Positions 52,552 to 64,000 of a stretch of 64,000 nucleotides of DNA are shown here, piece after piece. The number at the start of each line of letters is the position of its first letter. The stretch's first letter is position 1. The stretch is from Acipenser ruthenus (lineage: Eukaryota > Chordata > Actinopteri > Acipenseriformes > Acipenseridae). A model generated the notes under the pieces. The model did no database searches and was not told where the DNA came from. It saw nothing but the letters and a program-made list of their open reading frames with translations. The translations under genes and the position numbers were made by a program. The DNA lies in the NCBI RefSeq assembly GCF_902713425.1, contig NC_081198.1, forward strand, positions 23,171,188-23,235,187. The letters run 5' to 3'.

Positions 52552-54496
52552 CTATGATTGGGAGGTCGGGACACTCTTCCTACTCTTAGCTCTACGCTTG
52601 CTTCGAGGGGGCTTGGGCTTATTTGCAACTCCCATCACCCCTGAGAAGGTACTCACTGCTGCCTCGTCCAAGAAGGCACCGTCTTTATATGCACAGTACG
52701 TGGAGTTGTTGGGGCTATTCAACTCCCCACAAGGTAAGTCTGGTGGAACTTGCTCAGGGCCCCTCGGAACGTGTGGGTCAGCTTTGTCCTGGGGGGGGTT
52801 ATGACAGACAGCATTCTTTGGCTGTTACCGTCTGTTGAATTGGAGCTGTTAGCAGACTTCTGGCTTACCGCGTCCAGGGGTATTCCCATGTCCTCCAGTG
52901 CTGTATCTAGGAGGACCTCTAGGGGGCCCCTGGTTTTGCCCATACAAGGGAGGGGGTCAAGGATGCTTTGAAGGGAGGCCCTTCGCTTGAAGAGGGTCAT
53001 TGCTACCGAGGTACTGCTGGTCAGGGAAGGTGTTGACCCCGACCTCTCCCTCGGTGCATTAGTGAACACCTCTTCTGCGAGGTGTGCTAGGGTTTGTGCC
53101 AACGACTGGGAAGGCTGGCTGGGGATGCCCTGGCTGGCTGCTACCTGCCCACTAGGCGGCAGTGTAGCCGTCCCACTCGCCTCCGTCTCTGCCTGCGAGG
53201 GCAAGACTGGGGACTTTGTGTGGACATTAGCTGGTTTTGGATCTATGGGGGCCACCTGCAACTTGCTGTCTTTGATCCTGATCTTCTTTCTTTTCCCCCC
53301 CTCGTCTCTACCCTTTCTTTTCCCCACCCTCTGCTGGTTCTTCACTCCCTTCCCCTCCTTCTCACTCTCACTTTCACTGTCGCTTTCGCTTTCCTCCCCC
53401 ACGGACTCAATCCTTATGGCGTCATAACGAGAGCCGAGGGGGAGTGCTGGCGCTGAGAGGGCCCTACTCAGGGGGGGGCCGCTGCTGGGTCCGGGCTCCC
53501 TCCCTGCCTCGTGTTCTGCATCAGAGGAGCTACTGGAGGAGCTAGTGGAGTGGCTGTTGTACTCTCTCTCTGGGCTGGGGGAAGGGGTCCTCGTAAAACG
53601 GGACATGTCTCGGGGGCGGGGGGGTGAGGGGGGTGCTGGTGATGATGGTGGTGCTGGAGTCTGGGTCTTGGATACTGTTGGTGGTGATGTGGACTGATCT
53701 TTGTTACTTGCTCCCTCTTCCTGCTCAGGCCTAGGCTTGTTCATGTTTGCCTTGCTGGCTCTGGCCATGTTGGCATAGGAAGAGGGGCAGTCCTTAAACA
53801 GGTGCCCCTTCTTTCCACACAAATTGCACTGCCTCTCTTCTCTGCAGTGGCTGGTCTCGTGGGGGGCGCCGCAGTTCCTGCACTTGACTACAGTACACGC
53901 GGCCGCCAGGTGTCCTAATTCCCCACATTTCCTGCAGAGTTTTGGCATCCCATTATAGAATACCAGCCCTCTGTTGGGCCCTAACACTATGGAGTTTGGA
54001 ATGTGGCGGACGCCTCCAATGCCCGATGGATCAACATTAAGGCGTACCAGCCACTTTCTGGCTCCTGTCCAAACCCCATCTTCGTCTGTAATTTTCCTCC
54101 CTTCTGATGACACCCTCCCATAGCGGTTAAGCCATGTTGTAATATCATAGTCGCTAACAGCCTCATTGAAAAATTGGACAGTAACAACTTTCATTTCTCT
54201 GTCTGTCAGTGCATCCACACAAAATTCTTTGTATGGAGCGAGATATTTATTCTCCCCCCAAAAGGACCACATTTCTTGTAACTTTTGGGGGTTCCTAAAA
54301 CTGACCTCAAACACTTCCTTAAGCCCTGGCAATTTCACCAAACAATTCAAGTCAGAAGGGGAAAACCCATACCCCTCTGAAGAATGGTCCGGCTGAACTC
54401 CAGTCTCGTCAGTCCTGGTTCCGTTTCATCTTGCTTGTTTCTTGTGAAGCGCACCGCATTGTGCCTCCTGGTTTCCTGGGTTGGCCGGAACGCCAT
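52552..54496 (-). pseudogene. E7 ORF1, two homopolymer frameshifts
   Basis: The start at 54496 is normal. One A fewer in a run near 54362 (about codon 45) shifts the frame. The frame from MNCLVKLPG (54350) is open through the three zinc knuckles and acidic region to a one-G loss near 52790, after which the C-terminal 80 codons are out of frame. Confidence 0.9.
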
Positions 54497-55240
54497 CCTT
54501 CAGCTGGCTCCTCCGATTGGGGTGGGAGAAGCCTCTGGACGTCCGGGTTGTCTCTCTCTACGGAAAAGAGACAACGTAAGCAGCAAATCTGGGCAGTTGA
54601 AGGAACTATTACTTTAGTCCCTGAGGAGATGGTCGCCTCGCAAGAGGGACCCCCTCCCCAGGTGAACGGTGTCCTTCCCTGGCGGAGTAGGGGGCGCTGC
54701 TTGGCACCGAGACCACGTAGGAAGAATCGTGGCTGTGACGCCTCCTCGGGGTCCGGGGCCGCCCTCTGCTCCTCCCAGATGGCGCCCTCTGCTGGGCGCC
54801 TGCTGCTCTCTCGGTCTGGATCTCGATTACAATCAAGGGCTGGGGATGAGGTCGTCTAGGTCATCAAAGGGTCCTCAAAGGTCGTCTGGATGGTAGGTCC
54901 TCCTTCTCTCTAACTCCAGGAACGTCTGGAAAAGCCGGAACCGCCTGAAAAAGAAAAAAACGGGAACCGCCTGAAAAAGAAAAAACTGCTCTCAACAGTC
55001 AACAAAATCTTGAAAGACCCTCGGCCTGGATTGGGCAAGCCAAAACCAGACTGAGCATTAGTCTTCCAAAAAGTTGCCGAGCTGAAGAAAGCCAGTCAAA
55101 AATAAAAAAAATTCTGTTCCTCCTCACCCGAACAAACCTCTCACAGACCCTCGGAGGGAGCGGGCAATGCCACTACCCTCTAAGCCTTAGTCTTAGAAAG
55201 ATTTATTCGAACTGTAGAGAAGCCAGAGTATATGGCTGGC

Positions 55241-55668
55241 TAAGAAGGACCTGGCATAGGGACATGTTCCACCACACTTGTCTGGTTAGCTGCATGCTCC
55301 CAGGAAACAAACTGCTGCTGTCTACATCATCACCACATGTGAATAAAAGAAAGAAAGACAGCAAGAAAGAAAGAGAGAAAGAAAGAGAAAGAAAGAAAGA
55401 GAAAAAGAAAAAAAAAGAAGTAAAACGGCGGGAAAACTTGCATCAACACTGGCACTCTCCCTCCAGCAGGGGTAGACAAAATGCTCACAGGAGAGATCCA
55501 GATCTGACTTTGACCAACGTTAGAGAAAGGTGTGCACCGTTCCCGGAGGAACTACAATACCGGGCCGATGCGTGGAGTGGACGGAGCAAGCCCCTGTTCC
55601 ATCTCCCGATTCCAAAAATCAATTTAATATATGGTCCCCTGATAGGGGACGTATCAGATATTAATACT
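55241..55668 (-). repeat. Partial U2 unit between E7 and E8
   Basis: Spacer, polypurine tract (about 55344-55424), U2 3' flank with 3' box, and the U2 3' fragment; no complete U2 gene lies between E7 and E8. Same arrangement as E1-E2 at 2005-2418. Confidence 0.9.
55530..55668 (-). pseudogene. RNU2: U2 snRNA 3' fragment at the E8 3' junction, 15-bp deletion
   Basis: Same 15-bp deletion as at E5 and E7. Two private changes near 55550-55553 alter the conserved GUACC of the 3' stem-loop. Confidence 0.92.
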
Positions 55669-56271
55669 CTTTTATTGAGATTTTACATTTTTTACATTTA
55701 CACCCATTCGTTTTTTTCATTCATTTTACATTTCTTTTAAAGATGACATTCATGCATACAGACATACATTTTGTTTTAAAAGCATTTAAAATACATTTAA
55801 AAACACCAAGACAATTGTGCTTTGTACATGGTTAAAACAGACACAGATTAAAATCAACATGAAAAAAACCTGTGCTGTTTTAAAAGTGACTGGAAAAAAA
55901 GAACCATCTATAAAAAACCAGTGCTTGTGAGGGCCGGGGAGTGCTCTCTAAAAAAGTGAACATAAACCTAGATCTAAAACAGGGACAGGGGAAAAGGGAC
56001 AGTGTATAAACAGTGAGTTAAAATTCTAAAATTTTAAAACACTTAAAATGTAACTTTTAATAGTTTACATTAAAAATCTTAAAGATACATAAAACAAAAC
56101 AAAACAAAATCAAATAAAACATTCAAATTAAATCAAAGGTGCATAAAACTGAAACAAAAAGACTACATAAAACCAGGGCACCGTTGAAAAACGGTCATGC
56201 CAGCTAAAAAGGGCGGAATGCTGGCATGACAAAATAAATAAAAGGCTTAGCGGTGCCCCGTAGTCCCGCTC

Positions 56272-59200
56272 CTAGGAGCTAGCGGTTCCAGTTTTTTCCT
56301 TTATTCCATCTTCACGTCCTGAAGTCCGGCGATCCTCCACTCCGCGCAGGAGGGTCCGGATGTCCAGAATTACAAAGTCCTTGATAAGAGTTTGTGCCCT
56401 TCTGGTCGTGGTGATAGTGTCTAGCTCCTGCTTGTGATAGACACAGACGTTACGGCCTTCCCACAGGATCTGCTTGACAACATTGATGACACGCCAAACG
56501 CACTTAGCTGTGCTGGTAGTGATTCCTCCCGCAGGCCCATAGAGCACAGTCTCAGCGGTCATCTTGGCCGTGTCAGCAAACCTGTTTAGGAAGACAGAGA
56601 CAGAGAGCCAGACACTGCCAGCCACATCACACTCCCAGAAGATATGGGCTGGTGTTTCTCTCTTGCGGCACTTTGCATAGGGGCATGTTTCTACTTGGGC
56701 TAGTCCCCTCCTGAACATGAACGCTCGAGTGGGGAGTGCACTGTGGACGGTGTTCCATGCTATATCCTTCTGGACATTACTGAGGCAGCTGTGAGACACA
56801 TTCTCCCAGATTTTTTGGCTTTGGGTGAGGGAGAAAGTAGCTACTTTTTCAATTTCCTGGGAACCGGCAAGATATTTAGTTACAGCCTTGTATTCCCAGG
56901 AGGCCAATTTTGCTTTATCTAAGCCCAATTTATATATAGTGTCCCTTAAGGTTCTATAATACAATGGGGGGTCCCAGGAGTACGGCACGGTGTTATCAAT
57001 AGTGCAGAGGCCCAAGGCCCTGAGACAGGTGGCAAAATAGAAACGATTCATGTAACATACCTTCCTGTCCAGGGCCTGGATGTTCTTGATAGTTTGCGTG
57101 AGCCCCTGCACTCGGGTGAGCTGCACAACGTCCGGGACCCCCTTACCTCCCTTCTTGTCGGCTTTACTCAGAGTGGCTTGTTTTACCCTCTCCATCTTGC
57201 TGCCCCAGATAAAGCGGTGGATAATGCGGTCCACCACTTTTTTGGTGGTCCTGTCTGGGGGAAAGATTTTTCCTACATAAGAGAGGATGGGGAACAGTAT
57301 AGACTTGGTTATTAATACTCTACCCGTCATTGTTAAGGATCTTGTGCTCCATCCGCCAATCTTTTTACGGACCTGGTTAATGGCCGCCGTCCAGCTCTGG
57401 GCCCCCGAGCTATTGTTCTCGAAAATGAGGCCCAGAATCTTGATTTTGTCCTTTTTGACAGGGTACATGTCCGACAGTTCCCTATCTACCTGCCAATTTT
57501 TAGACACGTAGACTTCGCTCTTGGACTTATTAATCACTGCCCCGGTCGCCGTGCAGTACTTCTCAAGGATATTACTAATCCGAGGTACCGACGATGTGTT
57601 GGTGCAAATGAGTGACACATCGTCCATATATGCTGTTGTTTTGACCTGGACCCCGTTGGATCCAGGCAGCTGGAAACCAGTTATATTGGTATCCCTACGA
57701 ATTGCCTGCAGGAGGGGTTCAATGCACACGACATATAGCAGTGGGGATAGTGGGCAACCCTGTCTGACCCCTGACTGGATAGATATTTTACCAGTCAGGT
57801 GCCTGTTCACCAAGACTCGGGTACTAATGTTTGTATATATGGTTTTAACCCACTCCCTAAGTCCAGGAGCGAATTTCATCTGGTCCATCACTTTGTACAT
57901 ATATTCATGGCTTACCCTATCGAACGCCTTCTCCTGGTCAAGGTTGAACAGGCAGAGGGGATGGTTCCGTTCTCTAGAATAAGCCAGAATGTCCCTTGTT
58001 AACATTAAAATATCCGTGATGGACCTCCCTGGGACGCCACAAGCCTGGTCGGGGCCAATGACCAAAGGGAGGTGTACTTGTAGCCGGAGCATCAGAGCTT
58101 TGGCTAGTATCTTGTAATCCACGCAAAGGAGGCTGATTGGGCGCCAATTCCGTAGATCTTTAACTTCCCCTTTCTTATGAAGGAGAGTAATTACACTCTC
58201 CCGCATAGAAGGGCCCAACCGCTTCTCCCTGTAGACCGCTCTGTAGACCTCCGCTAAATGGACTTTTAGCGTGTCCCAAAAAAGATGGTAATACTCACCC
58301 GGGATGCCATCTGGACCTGGCGTCTTACCGGTGTTCATGGTCTTAACCGCCTGGGTGAGCTCCTCCAGCGTGAGTTCTGGGTCCTTCTCCTCCTCCTCGT
58401 CGTCCCGCACTGAGTCAGGCTCCAACTGGCTCAGGAACCACTCTATCAGGGTGTCATCTGTAGCTTTGATGTTATACAGGTCCCTATAGAAGTTCTCTAC
58501 CACTTTTTTCACTCCCTCACTATCCTCTACTATCCTCCCCCTGCTGTCGAGCATGGAGGACATCAAGTGCCGCTTCTCCCTCGTTTTCTGGAAGAAGAAG
58601 CGAGTACACTTTTCGTCTTCCTCCATTTTTTGCACTTTTGCATTGTGCATGACCTTTCGTTGTTCCTCCCTACAAAGCACTGAAAGATCTAGCTTGGTCT
58701 GGGCTATCTCGTCGCTTACAGGGAACCCCCGAAGCTGAAGCAGGCTCAGACGCTGGAGGGCAGCATTCAGGTATTTATATTTGGCTCTCCTTTCATTTGC
58801 TTTCCTCTTGCCTGCTGCTATGAAATAACCCTTAGTTCTGATTTTGACCATCTCCCACCACTCTATAGGGGAGTTGAATAGGTCACGCAAAGTGGTCCAC
58901 TCAACAAGCCTGCTCTTATAGGCTGCAGCTATGGAGGGGTCATCGAGTAAGGAGGTATTTAATTTCCAGACCCCTGACCCCATCTGGGAGGTCTGAGGGA
59001 CCTGCAATGTTACCTGCAGGAGCCTATGGTCAGAGAAGAAGACGGCCTGGGTGTCTACTGCCGTCTTCGTAAGGGAGCTGGTATGCAGGACGAGATCTAT
59101 ACGGGAGAAGGAGGTCCCAGATGAGCTCACCCAGGTAAAGGGAGGCACCAGGTCCTTACCTGCATCACACAGGGAGAAATCAGATATTACGGAGGACAAA

Positions 59201-59730
59201 ACTCTACTAGAGCGGTCGTTGCGTGGCCTGCTCTGGTCTACGTCCCTCAGAGCACAATTGAAGTCACCTGACACGATGACGGGTACGTTCCCCAGCAGGA
59301 GTGGACGCAGCTGTGGAAAAAATTGAACTCTATCGTTTTGGTTAGTGGGTGCGTAGACATTGACCAGTCTGAGGGGAGTGTTGTTGTATGTCACATCCAC
59401 GCTCAGAATTCTACCAGGTTCTACCTCCCTGCTGCTGCGGGAGGTAATAAAAGGGTTTTTAAACAGGATACCTACTCCGTCGGCTCTGGCTATGTTGGAG
59501 CCCGACCAGAAGGAGTCCCCCAGGGTCCAACTCTCCTTCAGGTCCCTATAATCATGGCTCGACGAAATACCACACTCCTGCAGAAAGATGAGATCTGCTT
59601 TCAAGTTAGCTAGATAGTTTAGTACATCAAATCTTTTTTGTGTCTCCCTGATGCTCCTGACATTAACAGACACACATATCAGGGCCATCAGGGTAGCTAA
59701 CAAGAAAAGGAGTCGCTGCGTCCACCCCAT
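56272..59730 (-). CDS. E8 ORF2: endonuclease/reverse transcriptase with altered C-terminus
   Basis: A 1152-residue open frame. Endonuclease, RT (YMDD) and CCHC are all present. A 14-bp loss near 56350 changes the last 20 or so residues and uses a stop 24 nt beyond the usual one. Private substitutions include N for K near residue 312 and H for P at 59. Whether the altered tail matters is unknown; it lies beyond all recognised motifs. Confidence 0.9.
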   Translation of the reverse strand: MGWTQRLLFLLATLMALICVSVNVRSIRETQKRFDVLNYLANLKADLIFLQECGISSSHDYRDLKESWTLGDSFWSGSNIARADGVGILFKNPFITSRSSREVEPGRILSVDVTYNNTPLRLVNVYAPTNQNDRVQFFPQLRPLLLGNVPVIVSGDFNCALRDVDQSRPRNDRSSRVLSSVISDFSLCDAGKDLVPPFTWVSSSGTSFSRIDLVLHTSSLTKTAVDTQAVFFSDHRLLQVTLQVPQTSQMGSGVWKLNTSLLDDPSIAAAYKSRLVEWTTLRDLFNSPIEWWEMVKIRTKGYFIAAGKRKANERRAKYKYLNAALQRLSLLQLRGFPVSDEIAQTKLDLSVLCREEQRKVMHNAKVQKMEEDEKCTRFFFQKTREKRHLMSSMLDSRGRIVEDSEGVKKVVENFYRDLYNIKATDDTLIEWFLSQLEPDSVRDDEEEEKDPELTLEELTQAVKTMNTGKTPGPDGIPGEYYHLFWDTLKVHLAEVYRAVYREKRLGPSMRESVITLLHKKGEVKDLRNWRPISLLCVDYKILAKALMLRLQVHLPLVIGPDQACGVPGRSITDILMLTRDILAYSRERNHPLCLFNLDQEKAFDRVSHEYMYKVMDQMKFAPGLREWVKTIYTNISTRVLVNRHLTGKISIQSGVRQGCPLSPLLYVVCIEPLLQAIRRDTNITGFQLPGSNGVQVKTTAYMDDVSLICTNTSSVPRISNILEKYCTATGAVINKSKSEVYVSKNWQVDRELSDMYPVKKDKIKILGLIFENNSSGAQSWTAAINQVRKKIGGWSTRSLTMTGRVLITKSILFPILSYVGKIFPPDRTTKKVVDRIIHRFIWGSKMERVKQATLSKADKKGGKGVPDVVQLTRVQGLTQTIKNIQALDRKVCYMNRFYFATCLRALGLCTIDNTVPYSWDPPLYYRTLRDTIYKLGLDKAKLASWEYKAVTKYLAGSQEIEKVATFSLTQSQKIWENVSHSCLSNVQKDIAWNTVHSALPTRAFMFRRGLAQVETCPYAKCRKRETPAHIFWECDVAGSVWLSVSVFLNRFADTAKMTAETVLYGPAGGITTSTAKCVWRVINVVKQILWEGRNVCVYHKQELDTITTTRRAQTLIKDFVILDIRTLLRGVEDRRTSGREDGIKEKTGTASS

Positions 59731-59735
59731 AGCGA

Positions 59736-61682
59736 CTATGATTGGGAGGTCGGGACACTCTTCCTACTCTTAGCTCTACGCTTGCTTCGAGGGGGCTTGG
59801 GCTTATTTGCAACTCCCATCACCCCTGAGAAGGTACTCACTGCTGCCTCGTCCAAGAAGGCACCATCTTTATATGCACAGTACGTGGAGTTGTTTGGGCT
59901 ATTCAACTCCCCACAAGGTAAGTCTGGTGGAACTTGCTCAGGGCCCCTCGGAACGTGTGGGTCAGCTTTGTCCTGGGGGGGGGTTATGACAGACAGCATT
60001 CTTTGGCTGTTACCGTCTGCTGAATTGGAGCTGTTAGCAGACTTCTGGCTTACCGCGTCCAGGGGTATTCCCATGTCCTCCAGTGCTGTATCTAGGAGGA
60101 CCTCTAGGGGGCCCCTGGTTTTGCCCATACAAGGGAGGGGGTCAAGGATGCTTTGAAGGGAGGCCCTTCGCTTGAAGAGGGTCATTGCTACCGAGGTACT
60201 GCTGGTCAGGGAAGGTGTTGACCCCGACCTCTCCCTCGGTGCATTAGTGAACACCTCTTCTGCGAGGTGTGCTAGGGTTTGTGCCAACGACTGGGAAGGC
60301 TGGCTGGGGATGCCCTGGCTGGCTGCTACCTGCCCACTAGACGGCAGTGTAGCCGTCCCACTCGCCTCCGTCTCTGCCTGCGAGGGCAAGACTGGGGACT
60401 TTGTGTGGACATTATCTGGTTTTGGATCTATGGGGGCCACCTGCAACTTGCTGTCTTTGATCTTGATCTTCTTTCTTTTCCCCCCATCGTCTCTACCCTT
60501 TCTTTTCCCCACCCTCTGCTGGTTCTTCATTCCCTTCCCCTCCTTTTCACTCTCACTTTCACTGTCGCTTTCGCTTTCCTCCCCCACGGACTCAATCCTT
60601 ATGGCGTCATAACGAGAGCCGAGGGGGAGTGCTGGCTCTGAGAGGGCCCTACTCAGGGGGGGGCGCTGCTGGGTCCGGGCTCCCTCCCTGCCTCGTGTTC
60701 TGTATCAGAGGAGCTACTGGAGGAGCTAGTGGAGTAGCTGTTGTACTCTCTCTCTGGGCTGGGGGAAGGGGTCCTCGTAAAACGGGACATGTCTCGGGGG
60801 CGGGGGGGTGAGGGGGGTGCTGGTGATGATGGTGGTGCTGGAGTCTGGGTTTTGGATACTGTTGGTGGTGATGTGGACTGATCTTTGTTATTTGTTCCCT
60901 CTTCCTGCTCAGGCCTAGGCTTGTTCGTATTTGCCTTGCTGGCTCTGGCCATGTTGGCATAGGAAGAGGGGCAGTCCTTAAACAGGTGCCCCTTCTTTCC
61001 ACACAAATTGCACTGCCTCTCTTCTCTGCAGTGGCTGGTCTCGTGGGGGGCGCCGCAGTTCCTGCACTTGACTACAGTACATGCGGCCGCCAGGTGTCCT
61101 AATTCCCCACATTTCCTGCAGAGTTTTGGCATCCCATTATAGAATACCAGCCCTCTGTTGGGCCCTAACACTATGGAGTTTGGAATGTGGCGGACGCCTC
61201 CAATGCCCGATGGATCAACATTAAGGCGTACCAGCCACTTTCTGGCTCCTGTCCAAACCCCATCTTCGTCTGTAATTTTCCTCCCTTCTGATGACACCCT
61301 CCCATAGCGTTTAAGCCATGTTGTAATATCATAGTCGCTAACAGCCTCATTGAAAAATTGGACAGTAACAACTTTCATTTCTCTGTCTGTCAGTGCATCC
61401 ACACAAAATTCTTTGTATGGAGCGAGATATTTATTCTCCCCCCAAAAGGACCACATTTCTTGTAACTTTTGGGGGTTCCTAAAACTGACCTCAAACACTT
61501 CCTTAAGCCCTGGCAATTTCACCAAACAATTCAAGTCAGAAGGGGAAAAACCCATACCCCTCTGAAGAATGGTCCGGCTGAACTCCAGTCTCGTCAGTCC
61601 TGGTTCCGTTTCATCTTGCTTGTTTCTTGTGAAGCGCACCGCATTGTGCCTCCTGGCTTCCTGGATTGGCCCGGAACGCCAT
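59736..61682 (-). pseudogene. E8 ORF1, two frameshifts
   Basis: The normal ATG at 61682 is followed within a few codons by a one-base insertion (GGCCC for GGCC near 61670). From the internal ATG at 61639 the frame is open through all three zinc knuckles to 60653. There a one-base loss beside a G run ends it, and the rest is open from 60587 to 59736. Confidence 0.9.
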
Positions 61683-62715
61683 CCTTCAGCTGGCTCCTCC
61701 GATTGGGGTGGGAGAAGCCTCTGGACGTCCGGGTTGTCTCTCTCTACGGAAAAGAGACAACGTAAGCAGCAAATCTGGGCAGTTGAAGGAACTATTACTT
61801 TAGTCCCTGAGGAGATGGTCGCCTCGCAAGAGGGACCCCCTCCCCAGGTGAACGGTGTCCTTCCCTGGCGGAGTAGGGGGCGCTGCTTGGCACCGAGACC
61901 ACGTAGGAAGAATCGTGGCTGTGACGCCTCCTCGGGGTCCGGGGCCGCCCTCTGCTCCTCCCAGATGGCGCCCTCTGCTGGGCGCCTGCTGCTCTCTCGG
62001 TCTGGATCTCGATTACAATCAAGGGCTGGGGATGAGGTCGTCTAGGTCATCAAAGGGTCCTCAAAGGTCGTCTGGATGGTAGGTCCTCCTTCTCTCTAAC
62101 TCCAGGAACGTCTGGAAAAGCCGGAACCGCCTGAAAAAGAAAAAAACGGGAACCGCCTGAAAAAGAAAAAACTGCTCTCAACAGTCAACAAAATCTTGAA
62201 AGACCCTCGGCCTGGATTGGGCAAGCCAAAACCAGACTGAGCATTAGTCTTCCAAAAAGTTGCCGAGCTGAAGAAAGCCAGTCAAAAATAAAAAAAATTC
62301 TGTTCCTCCTCACCCGAACAAACCTCTCACAGACCCTCGGAGGGAGCGGGCAATGCCACTACCCTCTAAGCCTTAGTCTTAGAAAGATTTATTCGAACTG
62401 AAGAGAAGCCAGAGTATATGGCTGGCTAAGAAGGACCTGGCATAGGGACATGTTCCACCACACTTGTCTGGTTAGCTGCATGCTCCCAGGAAACAAACTG
62501 CTGCTGTCTACATCATCACCACATGTGAATAAAAGAAAGAAAGACAGCAAGAAAGAAAGAGAGAAAGAAAGAGAAAGAAAGAAAGAGAGAAAGAAAAAAA
62601 AAGAAGTAAAACGGCGGGAAAACTTGCATCAACACTGGCACTCTCCCTCCAGCAGGGGTAGACAAAATGCTCACAGGAGAGATCCAGATCTGACTTTGAC
62701 CAACGTTAGAGAAAG

Positions 62716-62903
62716 GTGTGCACCGTTCCCGGAGGTACTGCAATACCGGGCCGATGCGTGGAGTGGACGGAGCAAGCCCCTGTTCCATCTCCCGATTCCA
62801 AAAATCAATTTAATATATGGTCCCCTGATAGGGGACGTATCAGATATTAAACTGATAAGAACAGATACTACACTTGATCTTAGCCAAAAGGCCGAGAAGC
62901 GAT
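62716..62903 (-). ncRNA. RNU2: U2 snRNA gene
   Basis: Full consensus copy with promoter and 3' box. First complete U2 to the right of E8. Confidence 0.97.
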
Positions 62904-63505
62904 GGCGACTTGGCCCTTGCCCGGGGCCCCCCAGCCCGGACGGCACAGGGGGATTCAAAGGTGGGTGCAAAATTCCAAGCACAAGCAGACCCCCAAAAAA
63001 CGGGCTGCTGCTTCCAGAGGGGAAATGTGCAATTTAAGCAGGAGAAAACAAAACAAAGCAAAAACACACACATAACACCAAAAACAAAACATAAACTGGC
63101 GGAGTGCGTCTTACAAATAGTCATGCCAAGCTGCTATGCTGTGCAAGGTGCCTTGGGTAACTACAACTGTGCCTCGCTGGCTGGCTGGCTTGCTAAGAAG
63201 GTCCTGGCATAGGGACATGTTCCACCACACTTGTCTGGTTAGCTGCATGCTCCCAGGAAACAACCTGCTGCTGTCTACATCATCACCACATGTGAATAAA
63301 AGAAAGAAAGACAGCAAGAAAGAAAGAGAGAAAGAAAGAGAGAAAGAGAGAAAGAAAGAGAGAAAGAAAGAAAGAGAGAAAGAAAAAAAAAAGAAGTAAA
63401 ACGGCGGGAAAACTTGCATCAACACTGGCACTCTCCCTCCAGCAGGGGTAGACAAAATGCTCACAGGAGAGATCCAGATCTGACTTTGACCAACGTTAGA
63501 GAAAG

Positions 63506-63693
63506 GTGTGCACCGTTCCCGGAGGTACTGCAATACCGGGCCGATGCGTGGAGTGGACGGAGCAAGCCCCTGTTCCATCTCCCGATTCCAAAAATCAATT
63601 TAATATATGGTCCCCTGATAGGGGATGTATCAGATATTAAACTGATAAGAACAGATACTACACTTGATCTTAGCCAAAAGGCCGAGAAGCGAT
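63506..63693 (-). ncRNA. RNU2: U2 snRNA gene (G68A variant)
   Basis: Full-length. G68A lies in the highly conserved GAUACGUCC stretch beside stem II, so this copy may be impaired. Promoter present to the window edge and 3' box present. Confidence 0.94.
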
Positions 63694-64000
63694 GGCGACT
63701 TGGCCCTTGCCCGGGGCCCCCCAGCCCGGACGGCACAGGGGGATTCAAAGGTGGGTGCAAAATTCCATGCACAAGCAGACCCCCAAAAAACGGGCTGCTG
63801 CTTCCAGAGGGGAAATGTGCAATTTAAGCAGGAGAAAACAAAACAAAGCAAAAACACACACATAACACCAAAAACAAAACATAAACTGGCGGAGTGCGTC
63901 TTACACATAGTCATGCCAAGCTGCTATGCTGTGCAAGGTGCCTTGGGTAACTACAACTGTGCCTCGCTGGCTGGCTGGCTTGCTAAGAAGGTACTGGCAT

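Larger units (their letters stand above)
48457..55240 (-). mobile_element. E7: Keno-like LINE, full length, one nonsense change in ORF2
   Basis: About 6.78 kb with long 5' UTR. Unlike E3-E6 it keeps the normal six-G run in mid ORF1 and resembles E2 through that region, while its 3' junction and 3' UTR resemble E5. The copy therefore looks mosaic. Confidence 0.93.
55669..62427 (-). mobile_element. E8: Keno-like LINE, full length
   Basis: About 6.76 kb with complete 5' UTR and the shared spacer junction. The 3' UTR has the short E2-type form, and the ORF1 region is nearly identical to E1. ORF2 is open with an altered C-terminus; ORF1 has two frameshifts. Confidence 0.93.
62428..64000 (-). repeat. 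U2 array block right of E8, running off the window
   Basis: Two complete U2 units 790 bp apart. The promoter and spacer of the second continue to the right edge, ending inside the spacer just past the GGCTGGCTGGCT run. Polypurine tracts start near 62530 and 63297. The array clearly continues beyond the window. Confidence 0.94.

Overview
The window is eukaryotic and almost certainly vertebrate, most likely from a ray-finned fish. It is a segment of a tandem U2 spliceosomal snRNA gene array in which every gene lies on the minus strand. Repeat units are about 776-801 bp. Each unit has a 188-nt U2 gene with the invariant vertebrate landmarks: the GUAGUA branch-point recognition sequence at nt 33-38 and an AUUUUUGG Sm site. 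Each also has a vertebrate-type external promoter, a 3' box, and a GAAA/GAGA polypurine microsatellite in the spacer. I count 15 full-length U2 genes and 8 U2 fragments. The fish assignment rests on memory of where U2-targeted LINEs of this type and the CR1-like tail at 41.1 kb have been seen, so it is an inference.

The array is invaded by eight copies (E1-E8) of one non-LTR retrotransposon (LINE) in the same orientation as the U2 genes. It encodes ORF1, a gag-like protein with three CCHC zinc knuckles, and ORF2, with an apurinic endonuclease, a YMDD reverse transcriptase and a C-terminal CCHC. Architecture and target match the U2-specific Keno-type elements of the Tx1 clade (L1 group). Left to right: E1 (1-2004, cut by the window edge), E2 (2419-8731), six full U2 genes, E3 (14404-19781), E4 (20643-27393), one U2, E5 (28610-35394), five U2, E6 (39508-47239, carrying a nested CR1-like LINE at 40089-41115), one U2, E7 (48457-55240), E8 (55669-62427), then two more U2 genes to the right edge.

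The 3' end of the element joins U2 at nt 35, inside the branch-point recognition sequence, in all copies except E6. Copies E1 and E4-E8 share one 5' junction in the intergenic spacer, so their host units have lost the U2 promoter and the first 34 nt of U2. E2 and E3 are 5'-truncated and abut U2 nt 1-164 and nt 1-100, each with an intact upstream U2 promoter. E2 is the only copy complete in the window with both ORFs open; E5 has an open ORF2. The other copies carry a few indels or one nonsense change each. Copies are nearly identical, which implies recent spread. Shared indels in mosaic combinations show that unequal exchange or gene conversion has reshuffled the array.

No protein-coding host gene was found. 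The open frames on the plus strand, in the GAAA tracts and across U2 are antisense or low-complexity shadows.
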